The notes beneath the pieces are model-generated. The model was not told the origin of the DNA. It saw only the letters and a list, made by a program, of their open reading frames with translations, and searched no databases. Below are positions 1 through 9,899 of a stretch of DNA of 64,000 nucleotides, piece after piece. Source of the DNA: Portunus trituberculatus (taxonomy: Eukaryota; Arthropoda; Malacostraca; Decapoda; Portunidae); assembly GCF_017591435.1 (NCBI RefSeq), contig NC_059289.1, positions 20,424,610 to 20,488,609 on the forward strand, in the 5' to 3' direction. Made by a program: the position numbers and the translations under genes. Each line of letters starts with the position of its first letter. Position 1 is the first letter of the stretch.

Positions 1-33
1 GAAGAGAAAAAAGTGGAACAAGTTTAACTAAAA

Positions 34-54
34 ATGATAAAGGCAAAAGACTAA
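34..54 (+). other. six-codon mini-ORF between ORF1 and ORF2 of B1
   Basis: ORF1 ends at a TAA at 25-27. A tiny reading frame, ATG at 34 to TAA at 52-54, follows, and the tandem ORF2 ATGs begin two bases later at 57 and 60. The same arrangement, with the same length, occurs in B2 at 46428-46408. It could serve termination-reinitiation, or simply be A-rich spacer. Confidence 0.35.
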
Positions 55-146
55 AAATGATGTATACGAACATAGACGGGGTTTTATCAAGTAAATTAGA
101 ATTAAGAGATTACATAAGGAAAGAAAATCCAGATATTGTATGCCTG

Positions 147-714
147 TAAAAATTACAGAGGAATTAAATTAATGTCGCATACAATGAAGCTGTACGAAAG
201 GATAATTGAGAGAAGAGTAAGGGGAGAAACACAGGTGGGAGAAGAACAATTTGGTTTTATGCCGGGGAGAAGTACTACCGATGCAATCTTTGCGCTAAGA
301 CAACTGCTGGAGAAGTATGGGGAGAAACAAAGAGAGTTACACCTTATTTTCATTGATTTGGAAAAAGCTTATGATAGAGTACCACGCCAGGAAGTTTGGG
401 CTAGTATGAGAAGAAAAGGAGCATCAGAGAAGTATGTGAGAGTGATCCAGGACATGTCTGAAGGCTCAAGGACGAGGGTAAGGAGCAGTGTGGGAGCAAC
501 AGAGGAGTTCTGTGTGAGAGTGGGCCTGCACCAGGGATCTTCTCTGAGCCCATATCTGTTCAACCTACTCATGGATGACAGTATTCAAAATATAAAGGAG
601 GAGGCACCGTGGACTATGTTGTTCGCGGATGACATCGTCTTGGTGGATGAAAGTAGAGATGGTGTGGAGAGAAAGTTGGAGAGATGGCGACAGCATTGGA
701 GGAGAGAGGTTTGA
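147..714 (+). pseudogene. RTE reverse transcriptase fragment
   Basis: The open frame covers fingers and palm. It shows FGFMPGRSTTDAIF (about 249-290), the IDLEKAYDRVPR Asp box (about 352-387), HQGSSLSPYLFN, and the catalytic FADD at 622-633. It stops at 712-714 just past the palm, so thumb and connection are out of frame. The frame has no start of its own and is a 5'-truncated relic. The upstream 11 codons belong to the host LINE. Confidence 0.88.
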
Positions 715-1050
715 GAATTAGCAGGAGAAGACGGAGTATCTGAATTTTAATGGTCGACAGGAGAGTGAAGTATGGATGCAAGATATGAAGTTAAAGGGTG
801 TGAAGGAGTTCAGATACTTGGGCTCTCATATATCAGCGGAGGCAACCTGGATGGAGAGATCATTCACCGTATCAATCGGGCTGGAAGAATTGGAAAAGAA
901 CAACTGGAGTGCTCTGTGACCGAAAAATTAGTGCAAGAGTAAAGTGTTCAAATCGGTGGTTAGACCTGCCATGTTATATGGTGCGGAGACGTGGCCAATA
1001 AAGAAAGCACAGGAGAATAAGTTGGAGGTTGCTGAGATGAGAATGTTAAG

Positions 1051-1365
1051 GTGGATGCTTGGGGTGACAAGGAGGATAAAGTGAGAAACAATTTTATAAG
1101 AGGAACAGCCAAAGTAACGGAGGTGACAAAGAAAGTACAAGAAAGGAGAATGCGATGGTTCGGTCATATCAAAAGGCGAGAAGAAGGATATGTCGGCAGA
1201 AGGATATTGGATATGGAAGTGGAGGGAAGAAGACGACGTGGCAGGCCAAAGAAAAGATGGAAGGATCGTATTGGAGAGGACCTGAGGGAGAGAGGATTGA
1301 GTGGAGAGGAGTTTGGGGACAGAGCCTTGTGGAGAAGACTAGTGAGGAACAGCGACCCCATATGA
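1051..1365 (+). pseudogene. RTE ORF2 C-terminal domain
   Basis: This frame continues the RTE element after frameshifts between 715 and 1050. It contains VTKKVQERRMRWFGHIKRRE and a basic RRRRGRPKKRWKDRIGEDL stretch, both characteristic of the C-terminus of RTE-clade proteins. The stop at 1363-1365 is followed by about 15 bp and then the (GAA)n tail. The retained stop and tail show that the 3' end is complete. Confidence 0.82.
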
Positions 1366-2384
1366 ACATGGGAGCAGCTGCAGAAGAAGAAGAAGAAACA
1401 AAACTAAATGAGGAAATCAAAATAGTCTTGGATAATAGGTATAATGTATGGAGAAGAGACAGAGTGGGTAAAGGAGGAGGAGGAGTCATGATAATGTTAA
1501 GGAAGGAGATAGTGATCAATCAAGTGGAATGTGGGGAAGGAAAAGCAGAAGTATTGTATATAAAGATGCATATTAATAAAAAAGAGTTAACAATCATTGT
1601 AACATATGTGCCACCAAAAACAAATTCATGGACCAATCAAGAATATAAAGACATGATAGATGACACAATAAGGAGTCTAATGAGAATCGTTAAAGAAAGG
1701 AGAAAAGTGATATTAGTAGGAGATTTCAACTGTAAAGAAGTGAACTGGGAAAATTATGAAAGTGGTATGGGGGAAGAAGCCTGGGGAGAAAGATTCTTAA
1801 ACCTAATGATAGACAATATGATGGACCAGAGAGTAAAGGAATGCACAAGATTCAGAGGAAACGACGAGCCGGCGAAATTGGACCTAAATTTTTACAAGGG
1901 GTATACAAATGAATGACGATATAAGATATAAGTGCCCATTGGGAAAGAGTGACCATGCAATATTAAAAATAGATATAGAAGAAGGAAAGGAAGATAGAGA
2001 CGATTCATACAAAGGAGACCGATTAAATTACAGAAAGGCTGATATTGAGAATCTCAAGAACTATTTCAAAAATGTAGAGTGGGAGGAGATGGAAAACTCA
2101 GAGACAATGCAAGACAAATATAACTTATTTTTGGAAATATACAAAACAGGAGTCAGGGAATATGTCCCAAAATATAGACCAAAAAAAGAAGGAAAGAAAG
2201 ATTGGTTTAATGCAAGGTGTGCTAGGGCAAAGGAGAAAAGAGATGGAGCATGGAAAAGGTGGAGGAGAAATAGGAATCCAACAAACAAGGAAAACTTCAA
2301 GGCAGCGAGAAATGAATATGTTAAGGTGAGGAAGGAAGAGGAAAAGAACTTGAAAAGATATTGTCGAAAAATGTAAGGAGCAAC

Positions 2385-4111
2385 CAAAATTGTTCTATAG
2401 ATTCATAAATGGAAAAATTAGGCAAAAAGAAACAATAGAAAGGTTAAAAGGAGAGAACGGGATGGTGGAAGACCCAAAAGTATGGCAGAACTATTAAATA
2501 AAAATTCCAGGAGGTCTTTACTAAAGAATCCAAATTTGAGAGGCCACAGGGTAATAGAGAGACAATCTATATGAAAGAGATTAAAGTAACCAAGCTTGAA
2601 ATAAAAGAGTTAATGAAGGAACTGGATGAAGAGAAAGCAATGGGACCGGATGAAGTCTCAGGCAGAATACTGAAAGAATGTAGGGAAGAACTAGCAAGTC
2701 CTATATACAACATCATAAAATGCTGAATAGAAAATGGAACAGTGCCAGTAGAATGGAAAAGAGCTGAGGTGGGTCCCATATATAAAAGTAGAAGGAAAGA
2801 AGAACCTTTAAATTACAGACCGGTATCACTAACTAGTGTAATATGCAAGATGTGTGAAAGAATAATAAAGAAACAATGGATCGAGTTCCTTGAAGACAAC
2901 AAATTAATATCAAATAGCCAATTTGGTTTTAGAAAATGACGGTCTTGTGTAACTAATTTATTGAGTTTCTATTCTAGAATAGTTGATAGAGTACAAGAGA
3001 GAGAGGGATGGGTTGACTGCATCTACTTGGATTTAAAAAAGGCGTTTGACAAAGTGCCACACGCAAGATTACTGTGGAAGTTAGAGGAGAAGGGTGGCTT
3101 AAAAGGAAGCACATTGAGATGGATAGAAAATTATTTGAGGGGGGAGAGAAATAAGGACAGTAGTTAAAGATATGAAGTCCAAGTGGAGAGCAGTAGAAAG
3201 CGGAGTGCCACAGGGGTCAGTATTGGCACCAATACTTTTCCTCATTTATATTAACGACATGCCAGAAGGAGTGAACAGCTACATAAATTTGTTTGGATGA
3301 TACGAAACTGTGCAGAGTTATAAAGCAAAAGGAGGATTGTGAAATACTGCAAGAAGACCTAAATAAGATCTGGGAATGGAGTAAGAAGTGGGAAATGGAA
3401 TTCAATGTGAACAAAAGCCATGTCGTGGAAATGGGAAAGAGTGAAAGACGACCTGTGGGAATCTATAAGATGGGAGATGGTGTAGAACTGGAGAAAGTAA
3501 AATAGGAAAAGGACTTAGGAGTGACGATGGAAGAAAACAATCAACCAGTAAGCCATATTGATAGAATTTTAAGAGAAACATATAATATGCTGAGGAATAT
3601 TGGAGTAGCATTTCACTACATAGACAAAGAAATGATGAAGAAATTGATAAATACTATAATAAGACCTAGATTGGAATATGCAGGAGTAGTGTGGACCCCT
3701 CATAAAAAGAAACACATAAGAAAATTGGAGGCTACAAAAATGGCTACAAGAATGGTCCCAGAACTTGAAGGGATGACATATGAGGAGAGACTAAAGGCTA
3801 TGGATCTACCAACCTTGGAACAAAGAAGGGAGAGAGGAGACCTGATACAAGTCTTTAAATTGATCAACGGAATGGACCATGTGGATAATGAGAAACTGAT
3901 CTTGAGAGAAGAATATGACATCCAAGCACAAGATCGCATAGTAAAAAGCTGAGAAAGGAAGATGTCTGAGAGATATTAAAAATATAGTTTCCAGAGATGT
4001 ATTGAGACGTGGAACAGTTTAGATGAAGAAGTAGTGTCTGCAACGAGTGTGCACACTTTTAAAGTAAGATTGGATAAGTGTAGATATGGAGACGGGGCCA
4101 CACGAGCATAA
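2385..4111 (+). pseudogene. ORF2 reverse transcriptase of B1
   Basis: Domains in order: EKAMGPDEVSGRILKE (about 2632), NYRPVSLTSVICKMCER (about 2812), FGFRK then a stop (2938), YLDLKKAFDKVPH (about 3023-3061), GVPQGSVLAP (about 3206), the palm at 3290, and the C-terminal thumb ending KCRYGDGATRA with stop near 4109. The catalytic FADD codons read TTTGGATGAT, two bases short of the intact relative at 7382-7393, which shifts the frame. Stops interrupt at 2724 and 2938. The frame is spread over all three phases, so no functional enzyme can be made. Confidence 0.85.
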
Positions 4112-4154
4112 AGCCCAGGCCCTGTAAAACTACAACTAGGTAAATACAACTAGG

Positions 4155-4183
4155 TAAATACACAAACACACACACACACACAC
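4155..4183. repeat. 3' terminal unit and (AC)n joint between B1 and A1
   Basis: The last B1 unit (CTAGGTAAATACAC) passes into (AC)n ending at 4183. The next base begins the truncated ORF1 of the following LINE. No unique sequence separates the two elements. Confidence 0.9.
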
Positions 4184-4230
4184 GAGAAGAAAGAGTTTTT
4201 CTGGAGAATCTTGGATATGAGACTGAGGAA

Positions 4231-5130
4231 GTGGTTCATAACCCAGAAAAGTACAGTAAGAAAGGACTAAAGAAACTTACGTATGAGCGGAATGTAATGT
4301 ATTCCAACATAAATGGAGTGATATCGGGGATTTTAGAACTCAACGATTATTTGAGGGATAAGAACCCAGATATTGTGGGTCTTACTGAAACAAAACTGAG
4401 AGAGGAGAAGACCTGATGATGGTTGGAGAAGGAAATATAATGTTTGGAAAAGAAATAGAGTAGGTAAGATGGGAGGAGGAGTGATGTTGCTGGTTAAAAA
4501 GATATAAAGGTGGATCAAGTGAAAGAAGGTATGGGAAAGGCAGAAGTGCTAAAGATCAGAGCAGAAACTAATGAAGGAAAAAGAGGCACTACATAGTGGT
4601 GTACGTACCACCTAAGACAAATGCATGGTCAGTACAGGAATATGAAGAAATGATAAGAGATACAGGAACATGTCTGGAAGAAATGTTGGGTGGCTGTGAA
4701 CGAACTATAATGATGGGAGATTTTAATTGTAAAGAGGTGTGTTGGGAGGACTGGTCAATGGAGGGATCAGAGACAACATGGGAAATACACTATTGACACT
4801 GGCAATGGAAAATGTGTTAACTCAGTGGGTCAAAGAAGATACTAGGTTTGGAGGAGAGGAGCATCGTCAAGACTGGACTTGGTCTTTAGTACAGAGCCAA
4901 TGGTCATTGAGGAGATGAGGGTGGAGTGCCCTTTAGCAAAGAGTGATCATGCAGTTTTGGAGTTCAAGGTGATAGATGAAGAGAAATCTAGAAGAAATGA
5001 AGAATATAAAGTGGGAAGATGGAATTATGCCAAGACAGATTTTGGAAACCTAAGGAAATTCTTTCAAGAGACAAATTGGATGAAATTCAAGAGTGCTAAG
5101 GAGCAAATGAAAAGTGGAAGGAATTTATAA
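4231..5130 (+). pseudogene. ORF2 endonuclease of A1
   Basis: Frames at 4231-4416, 4596-4796 and 4879-5130 together cover an EEP-type endonuclease: SNINGVISGILELNDY, PDIVGLTETKLRE, VYVPPKTNAW, MGDFNCKEVCWEDW and CPLAKSDHAVLEFKV. The GDFN and SDH boxes are present. ORF2 probably starts at the Met of NVMYSNING near 4290. The longer frame overlaps the ORF1 stop (about 4262). Frameshifts near 4416, 4590 and 4800 separate the blocks. Confidence 0.8.
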
Positions 5131-5314
5131 AAATATACAAAGAAGGTGAGAAAAATTTGTACCAATAAGACAACATAGAGAAGTTGGAAAGCAGGACTGG
5201 TTTAACGATAGATGTGAAAAGGCTAGAACAAGAAAAGAGGATGCATGGAAGAGGTGGAGAAGGAAAAGACGGATTAAGCAGTGGGAAAGTTACAAAAGAG
5301 CAAGAAATGAATAT

Positions 5315-7100
5315 GTGTTGATTAGAAGAGAAGAAAGAAAGAAACAAGAAAAGCATATAATTGATAAATGTAAAGACCAACCAAGGCTTTTTTACAGACA
5401 TGTGAACAACAACATCAAAAATAGAGAAAGTATTAAAAGTTTAGAAGTAAATGGAGTTTGCAGTGAGGATCCCAGGGAAATGGCAGAGGCTATGAATGGA
5501 TGCTTTCGGAAGGTATTCACAAAGGAGACTGCTTTTGACAAACCACTGGTAATGGAACAGAAAGGGATTATGAAGGAGTTTCAAGTAACTGTGGAGGAGA
5601 TCAAGAATATGATGGGGAGTCTAGAAGTGAGAAAAGCTGTGGGACCTGATGGGGTATCAGGATGGATTTTAAGAGAATGCAGGAGCAACTGGCAGAAAAA
5701 GTTTGTGAAGTAATTGATGCCTCATTAAGGGAAGGTGTAGTGCCCCAAGACTGGAAAAGAGCTAACATTGTCCCAATTTATAAATCAGGTAACAAGAGAG
5801 ACCCATTGAACTATAGACCAGTGTCACTTACAAGTGTGGTAGCTAAGATGTGTGAGAGGGTGGTGAAGAATAGATGGACAGACTTCTTGGAGAAAAATGA
5901 CATACTTTGTGAGTGTCAATTTGGTTTTAGAAAAGGGCGTTCATGCACGACAAACCTGATATGTTACTATTCGAGGGTGATAGATGTAATACAGGAAAGA
6001 GATGGTTGGGCTGATGGAATATATCTGGATTTAAAAAAGGCCTTTGATAAGGTACCACACCGGAGACTGATCTGGAAACTTGAAATGGTAGGAGGAGTGC
6101 ATGACAGTTTACTAAAATGGATAGTAGACTTTTTGGTAGGAAGAGAAATGAGAACAATAATTAAGGACAGACCATCAAAATGGGGCTTGGTGGAGAGTGG
6201 AGTTCCACAGGGATCAGTGTTGGCACCAGTAATGTTTACGGTCTACATAAATGACATGGTGGATGGGGTGTCCAGTTATGTGAGCCTATTTGCAGACGAT
6301 GCAAAATTGTTAAGAAAAGTGAGATGTGACAAAGATTGCGAACTACTCCAGGAAGACTTGGACAGAATATGGAAATGGAGCTGTACATGGCAAATGGAGT
6401 TCAACACGACAAAATGCAAGAAATTAGAGTTTGGCAAGAGTGAAAGAAGAATCAGGAGTATGTACAAGATAGGAAATGAAGACATAAAACCAGTCATGAA
6501 GAAAAGACCTTGGGGTGACAATTACCAATGACCTATCGCCAGAGAGACATATAAACAAAATAATTGGAGAAGTATTGAACTTATTGAGGAACATAAGAGT
6601 GGCGTTCGTATATTTAGATGAAGAAATGATGAAGAAAATAATTACTGCAATAAGACCAAGGCTTGAATATGCAACAATACAGTGGGCTCCGAACTTAAAG
6701 AAACACATAAGGAAACTAGAGAAAGTACAGAGGGCTGCAACAAAAATGGTGCCTGACTTAAGAGATTTGACTTATGAAGACAGACTGAACAGAATGCAAC
6801 TTCCGACCCTGGAAAACAGAAGAGAAAGGGGAGACCTGATAGCAATATACAGAGTGATGATTGGCATGGAAAAAATGGTTAGGGAAGATCTGTGTATGTG
6901 GAATGAAAGAGTGTCGAGAGGGCATGGGAAAAACTAAAATGGCCACTTATAGGAGAGATGTGAAAAAATATAGCTTCCCTCATAGAAGGGTGGAAACATG
7001 GAATAGTTTAGACGTGGAAGTGGTCAATGCAAGGAATATTCATGATTTTAAGAAAAAGCTGGACATTAGTAGATATGGAGATGGGACAGTACGAGCATAG
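5315..7100 (+). pseudogene. ORF2 reverse transcriptase of A1
   Basis: RT domain over four overlapping frames (5315-5713, 5662-6531, 6515-6937, 6861-7100). The central frame, 289 codons, is the longest RT stretch of family A and carries NYRPVSLTSVV, FGFRKGRSC, YLDLKKAFDKVPH, GVPQGSVLAP and an intact FADD at 6289-6300. The frameshift near 6495, between CCAGTC and ATGAAG, lacks one A relative to the expected NEEKDLG box. It is also present in A2 and A3. The thumb ends SRYGDGTVRA with stop at 7098-7100. Confidence 0.85.
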
Positions 7101-7144
7101 CTCCTTTCCCGTATGTTACAATTAGGTAAATACAATTAGGTAAA

Positions 7145-7175
7145 TACACACACACACTATAATACTACTATAATA
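7145..7175. repeat. (AC)n tail of A1 and short AT linker
   Basis: (AC)n runs to 7157 and is followed by an 18-bp linker of TA and CTA units before the next LINE. This is the only LINE-LINE joint in the window with non-AC sequence. Confidence 0.8.
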
Positions 7176-8263
7176 AGGAGAAGGGTGGCTTAAAAGGAAG
7201 CACATTGAGATGGATAGAAAATTATTTGAGGGGGAGAGAAATAAGGACGGTAGTTAAAGATATGAAGTCCAAGTGAAGAGCAGTAGAAAGCGGAGTGCCA
7301 CAGGGGTCAGTATTGGCACCAATACATTTCCTCATTTATATTAACGACATGCCAGAAGGAGTGAACAGCTACATAAATTTGTTTGCGGATGATACGAAAC
7401 TGTGCAGAGTTATAAAGCAAAAGGAGGATTGTGAAATACTGCAAGAAGACCTAAATAAGATCTGGGAATGGAGTAAGAAGTGGGAAATGGAATTCAATGT
7501 GAACAAAAGCCATGTCATGGAAATGGGAAAGAGTGTAAGACGACCTATGGGAATCTATAAGATGGGAGATGGTGTAGAACTGGAGAAAGTCAAAAAGGAA
7601 AAGGACTTAGGAGTGATGATGGAAGAAAACAATCAACCAGTAAGCCATATTGATAGAATTTTTAGAGAAACATATAATTTGCTGAGGAATATTGGAGTAG
7701 CATTTCACTACATGGACAAAGAAATGATGAAGAAATTGATAAATACTATAATAAGACCTAGATTGGAATATGCAGGAATAGTGTGGACCCCTCATAAAAA
7801 GAAACACATAAGAAAATTGGAGAGGCTACAAAAAATGGCTACAAGAATGGTCCCAGAACTTGAAGGGATGGCATATGAGGAGAGACTAAAGGCTATGGAT
7901 CTACCAACCTTGGAACAAAGAAGGGAGAGAGGAGACCTGATATAAGTCTATAAATTGATCAACGGAATGGACCAAGTGGATAATGAGAAACTGATCTCGA
8001 GAGAAGAATATGACATCCGAAGCACAAGATCGCATAGTAAAAAGCTGAGAAAGGGAAGATGTCTGAGAGATATTAAAAAATATAGTTTCCCGCAGAGACG
8101 TATTGAGACGTGGAACAGTTTAGATGAAGAAGTAGTGTCTGCAAAGAGTGTGCACACTTTTAAAGTAAGATTGGATAAGTGTAGATATGGAGATGGTGCC
8201 ACACGAGCATAAAGCCCAGGCCCTGTAAAACTACAACTAGGTAAATACAACTAGGTAAATACA

Positions 8264-8276
<13 letters not shown>
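7176..8276 (+). mobile_element. CR1-like LINE, family B, copy B3 (5'-truncated)
   Basis: This 1.1-kb 3' part of family B begins in the RT at GGLKGSTLRW and ends with two AACTAGGTAAATAC units and (AC)n, followed by poly(A) and poly(G). It is the best preserved B palm and thumb. The frame at 7295-7945 runs through VPQGSVLAPIHFLIYIND, an intact FADD (7382-7393) and MATRMVPELEG to a TAA that replaces a codon at 7943-7945. The C-terminal frame at 7955-8212 ends KCRYGDGATRA. Confidence 0.9.
7295..8212 (+). pseudogene. RT palm and thumb of B3
   Basis: A 216-codon frame (7295-7945) followed in another phase by 85 codons (7955-8212). It keeps the palm FADD and the thumb conserved in families A-E (RPRLEYAGIVWTPHKKKHIRKLERLQ, then LPTLEQRRERGDLI). 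A premature TAA falls in a codon that reads Gln in other B copies. It lacks fingers and endonuclease because of 5' truncation. Confidence 0.85.
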
Positions 8277-8298
<22 letters not shown>

Positions 8299-8307
8299 AG
8301 GGAGGGG
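8262..8307. repeat. (AC)n, poly(A) and poly(G) tract
   Basis: The B3 tail (AC)n is followed by about 23 A residues and a G-rich run. Low complexity only. Confidence 0.85.
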
Positions 8308-8940
8308 GGGCAGGATTTATTTATTTACTTTTTGTGATTTAAAATTTTGTTATTATATTTCTCTCCAAAACCTTCAGACCCTATATTACCAGATGTTGTA
8401 GGTTTTTTTTTTTTTTTTTTGATAATTAAATACCCTTCCTACCCGGAAGCTATTTTAAATGTCGTGTGGTTACATCATAGCCTGAGTCACGCCCTACACA
8501 GTAGGTGACATCAGAAATTACATCCTTACAGGTATAAATTGACAAGGATTAGAATCACAAACATCAAGAAGAAAAGACAACAAGAATCGAACAAACAAAC
8601 GTATCATTGGGAAACAAGTGGACCTTGAATTCTCGCCTCCTTCCATTATGTGTGTTACCTCCCCCTCCAAGACACTTGCATCACCCCATGTCTCACTGCC
8701 ATCCTTATCCATCCTCTCTTTACATCATAAGACTGCTATTATCTTTTCAGACATTGCTTTTTCTCACTACCTTCATCATCACAGCTATATATTACATAAT
8801 TCTCACAATAACACTATTAAAAAAGATATGTTGAGACAGAGGTATAAAGCTGGAACAGAGGGGTAATAAATACTTCACTGTATCATTATCTCACTTCAAC
8901 ACACTAACAACAACTTCCCAACCCACATGTTCAAGTGAAT
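8308..8940. other. unannotated AT-rich DNA
   Basis: I see no coding region, repeat pair or RNA gene here. A poly(T) run lies at 8401-8420. Short overlapping frames at 8607-8866 have no recognisable motif. Confidence 0.5.
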
Positions 8941-8944
8941 AATA

Positions 8945-9084
8945 TTATCTAGAAAAGCAGGGATTTGATGCGTTATCATCTTATCACGCTCCAGGAAGTC
9001 ACTATTGTATACACAATCGTGTGTGAAAATTTCATGTCAATCAAATGAATACAAATAACAAAACAAGGACAAAGCTATGAAAAA
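8945..9084 (-). repeat. dispersed repeat, related to 30225-30395
   Basis: The minus strand of this segment aligns by eye with 30225-30395 over about 140 bp, including TGATTGACATGAAATTTTCA and GACTTCCTGGAGC. The companion segment at 9755-9845 aligns with 30127-30190. The two halves form one copy of a Tigger-associated repeat that has been opened by the LINE derivative between them. Confidence 0.7.
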
Positions 9085-9740
9085 CCTTTACTTACTTACT
9101 TACTTGTTACTTGGGGCGTTTGTTCAAGGCTCCGCTCCAATGTGAGGCAGCGCTCAGCAGAGCCTCCCTCAAAAGCAACTAGCATCTATAATTGTTTTTG
9201 ATTTCCATGCCGTTAAAATCATAAACTTCCTTGAACAAATATGTCTTCAATTTCTTTTTGAAGATATCGATCCTGGCACAACCTTTAATATCACTTGGTA
9301 GTTTATTGTAAATCCTTGGTGCGCATCTTGCAAATACTCGTCATCCCATATCAAGGTTATTTCTTGGCTCATGTAGTCTGTATGGGTCTGCATCGTGTTC
9401 CTTGGTATGTGCACAAATGTATGAGTGTCAAGGGTCATTTCTATAATTTTCGCAGTATCATATTCACTCAGCCATGTTTCAGTCAAAGCAAGAATATCCA
9501 GATTCTCATAATTAATTAAAGTTCTGATTTCTATTGTCTTGTTTCCAACTGACTGGACATTTAATAAACCACATTTCAACACAGTATTAGTAGCCATGAT
9601 CTGTAATATTTCTGATCCTGTCAATCTCACTTTCCAACACAACACAACAACTATTATTCGCCGAGTGGTCAGTATTCTGTTTCTTAAACCTCACACAGTT
9701 TATGCATTTCTTCTCTGTAGATGTGCAATCCTTTAGGAGC
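9085..9740 (-). mobile_element. internally deleted LINE derivative with (GTAA)n tail
   Basis: On the minus strand an endonuclease N-terminus (KCGLLNVQSVGNKTIEIRTL, then LDILALTETWLSEYD) runs from about 9600 to 9345. It then passes directly into a LINE C-terminus in another phase (APRIYNKLPSDIKG and IFKKKLKTYLFKEVYDF, about 9340-9190), an untranslated stretch, and a (GTAA)n tail at 9085-9106. Nearly the whole endonuclease and RT are missing between the two ends. This looks like a short non-autonomous derivative that keeps both termini. Clade not determined; both ends suggest an L2-like or related LINE. Confidence 0.65.
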
Positions 9741-9899
9741 GAATATCTGGAAAAATGGTTTTTAACACCAAAACTTTTCACAAAATCGGTATAAACTCTG
9801 GTCCACTTTTGTTTGGTATCATTTCAAACTACATCAAATCCTACAAATGGCGGTTCTTCTGGCAGTTCAGTGTCCAAAGCTTCAAGGTCTATTGGTCCT

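Larger units (their letters stand above)
147..1394 (+). mobile_element. 5'-truncated RTE-clade LINE nested in B1
   Basis: The insert begins inside an RT (NYRGIKLMSHTMKLYE), has the RTE-style LHQGSSLSPYLFNLLMD block, and ends with a C-terminal domain containing RRRRGRPKKRWKDRI and a (GAA)n tail at about 1379-1397. It starts exactly where the host LINE frame stops (after the CTG codon ending at 146) and ends where the frame resumes. The lost 5' part, including the whole endonuclease, is typical of aborted target-primed insertion. No clear target duplication can be resolved because the tail and the host GAA overlap. The RTE assignment rests on the NYRGI...RGRP signature and is fairly secure. Confidence 0.88.
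57..2376 (+). pseudogene. ORF2 endonuclease domain of B1, split by RTE
   Basis: The N-terminal strand (NIDGVLSSKLELRDY, ending PDIVCL) lies at 57-146. The remainder resumes near 1395 with TKLNEE and runs through VGDFNCKEVNWENY (about 1720-1757) and KSDHAILK (about 1945-1968). These match the exonuclease-endonuclease-phosphatase fold that nicks target DNA for target-primed reverse transcription: the GDFN and SDH boxes carry catalytic Asp, Asn and His. A frame change near 1909 separates the last third. An uninterrupted relative at 45921-46406 has VETKLNE directly after PDIVCL, which defines the insertion point. Confidence 0.85.
1..4183 (+). mobile_element. CR1-like LINE, family B, copy B1 (5' end outside window)
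   Basis: This is a non-LTR retrotransposon with the end of ORF1 (stop at 25-27), an ORF2 start at 57 or 60, an endonuclease, a reverse transcriptase and a short 3' UTR. The 3' end has two copies of a 14-bp unit (AACTAGGTAAATAC) followed by (AC)n up to 4183. The RT motifs NYRPVSLTS and DLKKAFDKVP place it in the CR1/L2-like group by family knowledge. A 5'-truncated RTE element splits the endonuclease at 147-1394. The copy is dead: there are stops near 2724 and 2938 and a frameshift at the catalytic FADD near 3290. A second family member starts immediately after its (AC)n tail. Clade assignment within CR1-like elements is uncertain. Confidence 0.9.
4184..7157 (+). mobile_element. CR1-like LINE, family A, copy A1 (5'-truncated)
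   Basis: This 2.97-kb element starts in the last part of ORF1 (EKKEFFWRILDMRLRKWF) and runs through endonuclease, RT and 3' UTR to two AATTAGGTAAATAC units plus (AC)n. Family A differs from B in its 3' unit (AATT versus AACT) and in protein sequence. Copies A2 (39564-42689) and A3 (47601-51607) are very close relatives. The 5' end abuts the (AC)n tail of B1 directly. A one-base deletion near 6495 is shared with both other copies. Confidence 0.9.

Noticed and set aside
4112..4165. Repeated TAGGTAAATAC units as a CRISPR-like or regulatory array
   Set aside because: Only two units per site, always at LINE 3' ends; explained as the LINE terminus.
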